DNA from: TMED108 sp036166415
GTDB taxonomy: Bacteria; Fidelibacterota; Marinisomatia; Marinisomatales; TCS55
NCBI GenBank assembly: GCA_036166415.1
Contig: JAYZHP010000028.1
Location: forward strand, 1 to 7,687
DNA length: 7,687 bases
Direction: 5' to 3'
Of this stretch, positions 1-6,081 are shown one piece after another. The position numbers and the translations under genes were made by a program. A model generated the notes under the pieces. That model did not search any database and was not told the DNA's origin. It was given only the letters and a program-made list of their open reading frames with translations. Numbering within the stretch: the stretch's first letter is position 1; each line of letters starts with the position of its first letter.

Positions 1-1331
1 GGATAGATATGAGGATAATCTTCTACATAGACCAAAAATTTGTTTTCCTTCAAATAATTTATGATTTCATCAATTGTATTAGGATCGGTTGCTTTTTTTC
101 CGCTAAGCCAACCAAACTTATCAGTAAACTTTGACTCTTCATCTAAAGGTGCGATACTTACCATATTTAGATTTTTTCCTACCTTATGATCAATATCACC
201 ACAACCAGGTGCCATGTGCACAATACCTGTCCCCTCGCCACTGACTACAATATCGCTACCCATATTATCTTTACCTGGATCTACTACTTGATGTTGTAAA
301 GCTCCGCATGCTCCCTTATCAGCTAATTCATCATTTCTTATTGGATACCCTCCAGGTTCTAATTGAGCGTCTAAATTATCAAAAGGTCCTTCATATGTCC
401 AGCCTACCATATCTTTTCCCAATACTTTTCCAACAATCTCAAAGCCTCCTCTTTCCTTAAAAATTTGAGAAATAGTTTTCAGTTTTGGTAGACCTTCGAT
501 CCACTGTTTTTTTTCTTTAAATTGTTTCTCTAATCGCTTAAAATTTAAATTTTCATCTGCAATATAATAAATTGAACCATCAGGTGTCTTGATTTTAACA
601 TATTCCAGATTTCCGTTAACACCTGCAATGACATTTGAAGTAAGAGTCCATGGTGTAGTCGTCCATACTAATAAGAATTCATTATCACGATCTTTAAGCG
701 GGAATCGCACAAAAACGGATTTATGTGAAACTAACTTCCTTCCTTCGATAATCTCCATTTGAGAGTATGATGTTCCAGATCTTCCTGACCATGGAACAAC
801 ATCAGAACCCCTATATATTTTCCCTTCTTCAAATAGCTGCTTCAAAAAAGACCAGATTGTATAATTATTTTCATCAGACATAGTAAAATATGAATTATCC
901 CAGTCCATCCAGTAGCCTAAGCGCTTGGATTGTTCTGTTTGAATTGCGGAGTATTTTTCTACTCTGTCTTTACACATTTTTACAAATTTTTCAATACCAA
1001 ACTCTTCGATATCTTTTTTTGATTTAAATCCTAATTCCTTTTCCACTTCGACTTCAACCCATAATCCCTGACAATCAAAACCTTGTTGATATCTTAAGTC
1101 AAAACCATTCATTGACTTATATCTATTATATAAATCTTTTAAAGTCCTGCCCCATGCATGATGAACACCCATCGGATTGTTTGCAGTAATTGGACCATCA
1201 ATAAATGACCAATGTTCATTATTTGAGTTTATTTTTCTTCTTTTTTCGAAAATAGATTCGGCATCCCAGAAATCAAGAATTTTATGCTCAATTTCTATAA
1301 AGTTTGCCTTTGATTTGACGCGTTTAATCAT
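1..1331 (-). CDS. ileS: Isoleucyl-tRNA synthetase, N-terminal 443 residues (runs off left edge)
   Basis: Class I aminoacyl-tRNA synthetase that charges tRNA-Ile with isoleucine in the cytoplasm. The reading frame is open from the ATG at 1331 to the window edge, with no stop, giving 443 codons of a family usually about 1,000 residues or longer. The N-terminal Rossmann half has DGPITANNPMGVHHAWGR at 45-62, where the ATP-binding HIGH signature aligns with GVHH (55-58). YQQGFDCQGLWVEVEVEKEL follows at 81-100. The CP1 editing domain, which hydrolyses mischarged Val-tRNA, shows WTTTPWTL at 223-230 and GTGIVHMAPGCGDIDHKVG at 367-385. EDYPHIY at 437-443 is the usual return into the catalytic core. 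The KMSKS loop and anticodon domain lie beyond the window. An in-frame TAA sits directly before the ATG, so the start cannot lie further upstream. No Shine-Dalgarno is seen within 15 bases; an AAAGG lies 17 bases away. The gene follows the DegP-like gene by 102 bases and probably has its own promoter, but I could not identify one. Confidence 0.96.
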   Translation of the reverse strand, partial: MIKRVKSKANFIEIEHKILDFWDAESIFEKRRKINSNNEHWSFIDGPITANNPMGVHHAWGRTLKDLYNRYKSMNGFDLRYQQGFDCQGLWVEVEVEKELGFKSKKDIEEFGIEKFVKMCKDRVEKYSAIQTEQSKRLGYWMDWDNSYFTMSDENNYTIWSFLKQLFEEGKIYRGSDVVPWSGRSGTSYSQMEIIEGRKLVSHKSVFVRFPLKDRDNEFLLVWTTTPWTLTSNVIAGVNGNLEYVKIKTPDGSIYYIADENLNFKRLEKQFKEKKQWIEGLPKLKTISQIFKERGGFEIVGKVLGKDMVGWTYEGPFDNLDAQLEPGGYPIRNDELADKGACGALQHQVVDPGKDNMGSDIVVSGEGTGIVHMAPGCGDIDHKVGKNLNMVSIAPLDEESKFTDKFGWLSGKKATDPNTIDEIINYLKENKFLVYVEDYPHIY

Positions 1332-1358
1332 TTAATAATTATTGTTGCCTTTTACGGT

Positions 1359-1378
1359 GTGAAAATTAGGCTTTTCAC
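1359..1378 (-). promoter_or_regulatory. Small hairpin in the untranslated leader of ileS
   Basis: Seen directly: a perfect 7-bp inverted repeat, GTGAAAA and TTTTCAC, with a 6-base loop. It lies 27 bases before the ileS start and about 55 bases after the stop of the upstream protease gene. Transcribed on the minus strand it is not followed by a run of U, so it does not look like an intrinsic terminator. It could be a leader structure or an mRNA 5' or 3' end. The stem is AT-rich and short, so chance is a real possibility. Confidence 0.25.
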
Positions 1379-1433
1379 TTAGGACAACAAAGAGGAAAAG
1401 AATATAGAAGAACGAGCTTTTTGAGATTAAATG

Positions 1434-2834
1434 CTAGTTTTTCTTTAGATCAAGGGTTACATATTGAGCATTCCCATCGCGTTTAATATGCAACATTAAC
1501 ATGCCTCTACGTTTTGTATTTTTTACTAGACTATCAAATTGCTTGATTGACTTACAACGCCTTGATCCAACTCTTGTAATTAGATCACCAACTTGTATTC
1601 CAGCATCATCAGCTGGGCTATCAAGAAATATTCGAGTAACAACAATACCAATATCTTGGGAGTTAATATTAAATTCTTGTCTATTTAAACGATTTAAATC
1701 ACTTACCTCAATCCCTAGCTCATTCGCATTTTCATTTTGTTCATTTATTGCAAGCTGTTCATCAGTTGGCATTTTTTCAAGTTTAACTTTAAATGATTTT
1801 TTTCTACCATCACGAATTACAGTTAGGTTATAAAGATTATTTGGTTTTGAAATAGAAACATTATTTCTAAGGTGATCGACGCTCTTAATTTTCAATCCAT
1901 CAAAATCAATAATAACGTCTCCAGTTTCAATTCCAGCTTTATCTGCAGGGCCTTCATCTATTACGTTTGCAACAAGAGCTCCAGTTCTTGATTTTAAACC
2001 TAAAGCTTTTGCTGCTGTATCATTAATTGGTTGAATTTGAACCCCTATATAAGAACGCACTACTTCCCCATAGGATATTAAATCAGACATTACTTTTTTA
2101 ACCATATTGGATGGGATTGCAAAGCCAACACCTTTATTGCCTCGATCAAAATAACTATTAGAATAAATTGCTGTATTGATCCCAATTAGATCTCCTGATG
2201 AATTCAATAGAGCGCCTCCACTGTTACCTGGATTAATTGCTGCATCAGTTTGGATAAAATCCTCATAAATATCACCCTGAATAATATTACCCCTTCCTTT
2301 TGCAGAAACGATTCCAGCAGTAACGGTGTGGCTTAAATTTGCAGAAAATGGACTTCCAACTGCAATAACCCACTCACCAACACGAAGCTTATCCGAATCT
2401 CCTAGTTGTAAATCAGATAAACCTTTCGCTTTAATTTGAATCACTGCTAAATCTGACTTTGGGTCTTTTCCAATTATTGATGCTTCATATTCAGATTTAT
2501 CTAATAGACGAACAGTTATTTCATCTACATCTTCTACAACATGATTATTGGTAATGATATAACCGTTTTTTGAATCAATTATTACACCAGATCCCAATGC
2601 AGAGGATTTAAATTCCCTTTGTCTAGGCTGATTGAAGTAAAAACGGAAAAGGTCATCCTGAGGAGAATTACGATTAGACTGACTTACCTCAATTTTTTTT
2701 TCTGTTAATATTGTAACTACTGCCGGATTAGCTTTTTCAGCAATATCGGCGAACTGGTCGCTAAACTGCTTGAGAAATGCATTTTGAGCATAAATTGTGC
2801 TCAAATAAAGAATGGTGATAAATACTTTTTTCAT
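1434..2834 (-). CDS. degP: Periplasmic serine protease/chaperone of the DegP-DegQ (HtrA, Do) family
   Basis: ATP-independent serine endopeptidase that degrades or holds misfolded proteins in the periplasm. The 466-residue length fits two-PDZ members. A Sec signal peptide covers about 1-16 (MKK, hydrophobic core, then IYA before Gln17). The trypsin-like domain, about 27-255, has the full triad: His98 in ITNNHVVED, Asp128 in DPKSDLAVI and Ser205 in NPGNSGGALL. PDZ1 spans about 260-355 (YIGVQIQPI at 262-270, DEGPADKAGI at 293-302). PDZ2 spans about 372-463 (LGIEVSDL, then DSPADDAGIQVGDLI at 405-419). The loop between the first strands (about 47-77, with DDLFRFYF) has no cysteines, so it lacks the loop disulfide of E. 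coli DegP and is as much DegQ-like. The DegP/DegQ choice is therefore open, while the family is certain. It lies 63 bases after the TlpA-like gene on the same strand. The start is supported by the signal peptide, although no clear Shine-Dalgarno precedes it. Confidence 0.95.
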   Translation of the reverse strand: MKKVFITILYLSTIYAQNAFLKQFSDQFADIAEKANPAVVTILTEKKIEVSQSNRNSPQDDLFRFYFNQPRQREFKSSALGSGVIIDSKNGYIITNNHVVEDVDEITVRLLDKSEYEASIIGKDPKSDLAVIQIKAKGLSDLQLGDSDKLRVGEWVIAVGSPFSANLSHTVTAGIVSAKGRGNIIQGDIYEDFIQTDAAINPGNSGGALLNSSGDLIGINTAIYSNSYFDRGNKGVGFAIPSNMVKKVMSDLISYGEVVRSYIGVQIQPINDTAAKALGLKSRTGALVANVIDEGPADKAGIETGDVIIDFDGLKIKSVDHLRNNVSISKPNNLYNLTVIRDGRKKSFKVKLEKMPTDEQLAINEQNENANELGIEVSDLNRLNRQEFNINSQDIGIVVTRIFLDSPADDAGIQVGDLITRVGSRRCKSIKQFDSLVKNTKRRGMLMLHIKRDGNAQYVTLDLKKN

Positions 2835-2866
2835 AAATTACTTTCGATATTCTAAAAACTTAAATG

Positions 2867-2889
2867 CTGGATATAAGGTATGGTTCCAG
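2867..2889. terminator. Weak terminator-like hairpin between the TlpA-like gene and the DegP-like gene
   Basis: Seen directly: CTGGA at 2867-2871 pairs with TCCAG at 2885-2889 around a 13-base loop. On the plus strand it is followed by TTTTTT (2890-2895), the classic intrinsic-terminator order. The flanking genes, however, are on the minus strand. On that strand the downstream T-run begins several bases after the stem and is interrupted (CATTTAAGTTTTT). With only five base pairs and a long loop it would be weak in either direction. It could partly end the dsbD-tlpA transcript or stop antisense transcription. Confidence 0.28.
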
Positions 2890-2893
2890 TTTT

Positions 2894-2907
2894 TTATTTA
2901 TAAATAA
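2894..2907. repeat. 14-base AT-only perfect palindrome over the stop codon of the TlpA-like gene
   Basis: The sequence TTATTTATAAATAA equals its own reverse complement and contains the TAA stop (2898-2900) of the TlpA-like gene plus its last two codons. With no loop it cannot form a good RNA hairpin at full length, and an all-A/T palindrome is easy to get by chance in this base composition. It is recorded because the isomerase gene also has its stop inside an inverted repeat. Confidence 0.3.
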
Positions 2908-3494
2908 GGTTTCAGATCTTTATAAATTTTAGACTCTTTTTGAGGGCCAATATAACCTCTGACAATATAACCATCGCGGTCAATAATTAGCGTTGTTGGC
3001 ACACCGGTAATTGGCCTTCCTATGGTTCGTCCGTATTCAATCATGACCATTTGCGTTTCGTATCCATTAATATCTTTGACGATTGTATAGTCCATATCCC
3101 AGCGCTTCATAAACCTTTGAAGGTACCTATCAGAATCAGGAACTCCTGACCTTGGAACCGTTACGCCAACGATCTCTAGTCCGTATTTATTATATTTAGA
3201 GTATAGATTATTAAAATCTGGAATTTCTTGTAAACAGGGACCACACCAAGTTCCCCAAAAATTTAATAAAACGACCTTGCCATGATAATCACTTAGATTA
3301 AATAATTTTCCTTGGACTGTTCTCAATTGAAAGTCCGGGGCTTTAATTGCATAATCTGGCCTTTTTGGTCTTTTTTGATTTTCAGATTTTGAAACTATCT
3401 CTGAAGGCTCACTGACCTCTTGAATATTTTGTTTTTTCTGACAACTATGACTTGAAATTGCGCAAATAAAAATAAGTAGTTTTGCTGATTTCAT
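2898..3494 (-). CDS. TlpA/ResA-like thioredoxin-fold thiol-disulfide oxidoreductase, membrane-tethered
   Basis: An extracytoplasmic thiol-disulfide reductase of the TlpA/ResA/redoxin group. Members keep target cysteines reduced, for example in cytochrome c maturation or copper-site assembly, and draw electrons from DsbD or CcdA. It has 198 residues. The N-terminal hydrophobic segment (5-14) ends at Cys18 (SHSC), a possible but non-canonical lipobox, and a charged linker covers 19-46. The thioredoxin-like domain runs from APDFQLRTVQG (52-62) to the end. The active site is WCGPC with Cys84 and Cys87, and the family's cis-proline is Pro166 in TGVPTTLIIDRDG. It starts 7 bases after the dsbD stop, with its ribosome site inside dsbD, so the two are almost certainly co-transcribed and DsbD is the likely electron donor. 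The natural substrate cannot be read from the sequence, and no cytochrome c maturation genes lie in the window. The alternative is a lipoprotein-free, membrane-anchored ResA homologue. Confidence 0.92.
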   Translation of the reverse strand: MKSAKLLIFICAISSHSCQKKQNIQEVSEPSEIVSKSENQKRPKRPDYAIKAPDFQLRTVQGKLFNLSDYHGKVVLLNFWGTWCGPCLQEIPDFNNLYSKYNKYGLEIVGVTVPRSGVPDSDRYLQRFMKRWDMDYTIVKDINGYETQMVMIEYGRTIGRPITGVPTTLIIDRDGYIVRGYIGPQKESKIYKDLKPYL

Positions 3495-3501
3495 GATATA
3501 A

Positions 3502-5376
3502 TTAACCCTCTAATCCAGAATCTAGAAAATCTATGAAGTCGTCTAGCTTTCTTGTCATTCCAGGAAAAGTGCTTATTACTTCATTTTCAGGGCTCAAAAT
3601 GACATAAAAAGGCAAAGCTGCAGTTCCAAATCGATCTATCTCATACTCTTGATTCTGCTTATGATTTGGCCCGCCATCCGTATAAAGTTGTACTAAGGTC
3701 ATTTTTTCAAATCTTTCTTTAATTTCAGGTTTAATAAATACATTTACCTCCATCCATCTACAGTTAGTGCAAGTATACCCTGTAAAATCAACAAATATTG
3801 GCTGACCATTTGATTTAGAAACTGCAAAGGCTTTATCTAGATCCTTATACCAAGTTAAACCTTCTTGATATGAATAACCACCTGATGAGCTACTATTAAT
3901 ATCGGAGCTAAGCTGAGGCGGTAAATAAGAATAGATTAAGCCATGTAGCCGCTGACCAAATAGGCCGGAGCTCAAATAAATCCCAAAGGTCAAAAATATT
4001 GCACTAATCATAAGCCTAGGTGCGCTTATAACCTCTATAACTGAATCATGCGGAAATCTAATTTTCCCAAGTAAATATATACCACACAATATCATTAGAA
4101 TTGCCCATGTGGCTAAGACCATATTATGAGAAAAGAATCCCCAGCCCCAAACCAAATCAGTATTGCTTAAGAACTTAAAAGCTGCGGCCATTTCTAAAAA
4201 TCCCATTACTACTTTAGTTGAATTTAGCCACCCTCCGGATTTAGGTATATTCGCTAAATATTGTGGAAAAAGAGCAAGAAAGAAAAAAGGAGACGCGAAA
4301 GCACTACTAAATACCACCATTCCAACCAACGGCCAAAACCATTGACCTTGAGATGCGGCTACAAGTAGCAATCCTACAAACTGAACCGTACAGGTAAAGC
4401 TTGTGAGAGTAAAGGTCACTGCCATAAATATAGTACCAATAAAACCTTCTCGCCCCTCTTGGCGCAAAGATAATTGCTTTATGCTGTCGGGTAAATCAAT
4501 TTCATACATACCAAAAAGCGATAAGGCAAAATAGATAAACAAGCCCCCAATAAATAAATTAACCCAAGGATTTGCTGCAAGCTGATTAGCTCCAGAAGCA
4601 CCCAATGTCAATGCCAAAATGAACCCCAGAATTGAGAAGGTTGCTACTATTCCCAAGGTATAGATCAAAGCATTTGATAGAGGCGTGCCTTTTTTCGCTT
4701 CACCCCGCTTAATAAAGAAAGAGACCGTTATAGGTATCATTGGGAATACGCAAGGCGTTAATAAAGATAAGAAGCCCATAGATAGAGCTAGAATAATAAA
4801 TGAGAAAAAACCTTCAAGAATGGCGGCATCTAAGCTAATATTACCAGTGTCATCAAAAACAGATTCTATGTAAGGAGTCATTTCACTATAACCATCTCTT
4901 GGGGCACCTTCAAGAATATTTACGCTTGCAATTAGCTTCTCTTCATTAGGAGGATAGCATAGTGTGGCATTGCAAACTTGATATAAAACAGACACTTGTA
5001 CATCCTGTTCCCCCGCCAATGTCTTATCGTTTATGATGAATGGAGCCTCAAAAGATGTTCCTCCATGATGTGTGCGCGTTGTTGTTTCAAAAGCATCATC
5101 GTATTTAACAACTGGATCCTTCTCAATAACCATTCCTATTTCTTTAACTATTTCACCAGAAAGTGTTACTTTTGAAGCTACAGGTCCCTTCCCTTGATCT
5201 CTGAGCGCATAAATTCTCCACTCGCTATCCATTTTAGCTGTAACAACGATTGTTGCAACTTCTCCTGCCCTGGCCGGTTCTTTCTCAATAGCAGAAAGCG
5301 TGACTGGAGTTTCAAACTGAGCCCAAATAAAACTGAACAGAAAAAAGAATATGGAATTCTTGATTAATCGAATCAT
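3502..5376 (-). CDS. dsbD: Thiol:disulfide interchange protein DsbD
   Basis: Inner-membrane reductant conductor that passes electrons from cytoplasmic thioredoxin to periplasmic thiol proteins. At 624 residues all three modules are present. A signal peptide covers 1-19 (IWA before Gln20). The N-terminal Ig-like domain spans about 21-155, with the Cys135/Cys140 pair in CNATLCYPP. The membrane domain spans about 188-472, with roughly eight hydrophobic segments and the two intramembrane cysteines Cys209 (LTPCVFPMIP) and Cys329 (SFTCTVQFVG). The C-terminal thioredoxin domain spans about 500-624, with Cys536-Thr-Asn-Cys539 and cis-Pro589 (ALPFYVIL). All six redox cysteines are therefore kept. The intramembrane Cys329 lacks the preceding proline of the E. 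coli protein, and the N-domain pair is closer together than in E. coli, as I recall for Bacteroidetes-type DsbD. The gene begins 72 bases after the isomerase stop, beyond a strong hairpin, and the TlpA-like gene follows immediately. No Shine-Dalgarno is seen before the ATG; the leader is A/T-rich (AAATATAAATA). Confidence 0.96.
   Translation of the reverse strand: MIRLIKNSIFFFLFSFIWAQFETPVTLSAIEKEPARAGEVATIVVTAKMDSEWRIYALRDQGKGPVASKVTLSGEIVKEIGMVIEKDPVVKYDDAFETTTRTHHGGTSFEAPFIINDKTLAGEQDVQVSVLYQVCNATLCYPPNEEKLIASVNILEGAPRDGYSEMTPYIESVFDDTGNISLDAAILEGFFSFIILALSMGFLSLLTPCVFPMIPITVSFFIKRGEAKKGTPLSNALIYTLGIVATFSILGFILALTLGASGANQLAANPWVNLFIGGLFIYFALSLFGMYEIDLPDSIKQLSLRQEGREGFIGTIFMAVTFTLTSFTCTVQFVGLLLVAASQGQWFWPLVGMVVFSSAFASPFFFLALFPQYLANIPKSGGWLNSTKVVMGFLEMAAAFKFLSNTDLVWGWGFFSHNMVLATWAILMILCGIYLLGKIRFPHDSVIEVISAPRLMISAIFLTFGIYLSSGLFGQRLHGLIYSYLPPQLSSDINSSSSGGYSYQEGLTWYKDLDKAFAVSKSNGQPIFVDFTGYTCTNCRWMEVNVFIKPEIKERFEKMTLVQLYTDGGPNHKQNQEYEIDRFGTAALPFYVILSPENEVISTFPGMTRKLDDFIDFLDSGLEG
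3506..3510 (-). promoter_or_regulatory. Shine-Dalgarno site of the TlpA-like gene, inside the end of dsbD
   Basis: GAGGG on the minus strand, 11 bases before the ATG at 3494. It overlaps the last Glu and Gly codons of dsbD. It supports the chosen start and suggests that ribosomes finishing dsbD reinitiate on the next gene. Confidence 0.6.
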
Positions 5377-5420
5377 TTATTTATATTTGGCTAATATTTA
5401 TCTTATGTTTGCGTTCTAAA

Positions 5421-5456
5421 AGAATTAAATAGATAATACAGTCTCTATTTAATTCT
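5421..5456 (-). terminator. Perfect 13-bp hairpin at the end of the isomerase gene; possible terminator or attenuator
   Basis: Seen directly: AGAATTAAATAGA (5421-5433) and its exact reverse complement (5444-5456), with a 10-base loop. It is the longest inverted repeat I found in the window. On the minus strand it contains the isomerase stop codon TAA (5451-5449) and the codon before it (Asn), and reaches into the penultimate codon. The RNA then continues UUUAG, so the U-run is only four bases including the last stem base. With only two G/C pairs the stem is weak for its length. It may be a terminator between pyrF-pyrE-ppi and dsbD-tlpA, a partial attenuator, or an mRNA 3'-end stabiliser. Confidence 0.45.
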
Positions 5457-6081
5457 CTAAGGCTTCGCTTCTTTTAACTAGTTTAATTGTCATTTCAACT
5501 TTTTCAAATGGGTTGTCGCCATCAGGTCCACCATAGCTAGGGTTTTGTTTTTTGGGCCTATCAACATAAACAATATTATCAATAACGTCTAATCCATCTA
5601 CAACTTGTCCAAAGACCGTATATTGATTATTTAACTGCGGTGTAGCTGCATGGCAAATAAAAAATTGACTGGAACCACTATTTGGGTTTTGTGATCTTGC
5701 CATTGACAATGTCCCTTTAACATGCTTCTTATCATTGAATTCTGCTGGAATAGTCCAAGAGTTAGGGTCATTTTCTCTGCCAATGCCAAAATATTTCCCT
5801 GCCCTTCCACCGGTACCATCATTCATGCGATTATCATCTTTAGAGTTTGGGTCACCGCCCTGAATAACAAAACCTGGAATTACCCTATGAAAAGTTGTTT
5901 TATCAAAATAACCTTCATCCGCAAGGATTTTGAAACTTTCAACATGCATGGGTGCGACATCTTCATAGAATTCAACAATCATATCGCCAAATTGTGTTGA
6001 GATTACAGCAACTTTTTCTTCTTTTGCACAACTCATAAATACTACTCCAAAAATTGAAATTGTTAATACTAATTTTTTCAT
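5449..6081 (-). CDS. Cyclophilin-type peptidyl-prolyl cis-trans isomerase, predicted lipoprotein
   Basis: Catalyses cis-trans isomerisation of Xaa-Pro bonds during folding, here predicted to be anchored in the cell envelope. It has 210 residues. A lipoprotein signal covers 1-17 (MKK, hydrophobic core, FMS) before Cys18, followed by AKEEK. The cyclophilin domain spans about 24-205. Active-site features are visible: FHR with Arg66, FVIQGGD with Phe71 and Gln74, SMAR at 126-129, SSQFFICHA with Phe140 and Phe141, and LNNQYTVFGQV at 150-160. The residue matching the cyclosporin-contact Trp121 of human CypA is Gln149, and His126 is Tyr154, so strong cyclosporin binding is unlikely (inference). The segment from DGTGG to IPAEF (88-114) is longer than the compact bacterial version and carries an extra loop of roughly 15 residues. 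The gene overlaps the end of pyrE by 4 bases (ATGA) and has a good AGGAG ribosome site, so it appears to be translated as the third gene of a pyrF-pyrE unit. Symbols such as ppiA or ppiB cannot be assigned safely. Confidence 0.94.
   Translation of the reverse strand: MKKLVLTISIFGVVFMSCAKEEKVAVISTQFGDMIVEFYEDVAPMHVESFKILADEGYFDKTTFHRVIPGFVIQGGDPNSKDDNRMNDGTGGRAGKYFGIGRENDPNSWTIPAEFNDKKHVKGTLSMARSQNPNSGSSQFFICHAATPQLNNQYTVFGQVVDGLDVIDNIVYVDRPKKQNPSYGGPDGDNPFEKVEMTIKLVKRSEALEN

Noticed and set aside
1417..1428. 12-base word CTTTTTGAGATT also present inverted at 7477-7488, both in intergenic spacers
   Set aside because: In an AT-rich 7.7-kb window a few shared 12-base words are expected by chance. 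There is no palindrome or consistent position relative to starts.
1332..1433. Possible T-box riboswitch before ileS
   Set aside because: The spacer is only 102 bases and contains neither a T-box-like sequence nor a specifier stem; only one small hairpin is visible.
1501..1833. Open frame of 110 codons on the plus strand
   Set aside because: It lies entirely antisense to the PDZ region of the DegP-like gene, whose domains are unmistakable. The antisense translation shows no recognisable domain.
4163..4873. Two short plus-strand frames (4163-4345 and 4685-4873)
   Set aside because: Both are antisense to the DsbD membrane domain; the Lys/Arg-rich products look like reverse-strand shadows.
3502..5376. 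Possible degenerate DsbD because the second intramembrane cysteine lacks a preceding proline
   Set aside because: All six redox cysteines and all three modules are intact; the difference looks like a lineage variant.
5631..6000. Short frames at 5631-5822 (minus, shifted) and 5722-6000 (plus)
   Set aside because: They overlap the cyclophilin gene, which accounts for the conserved motifs in its own frame.
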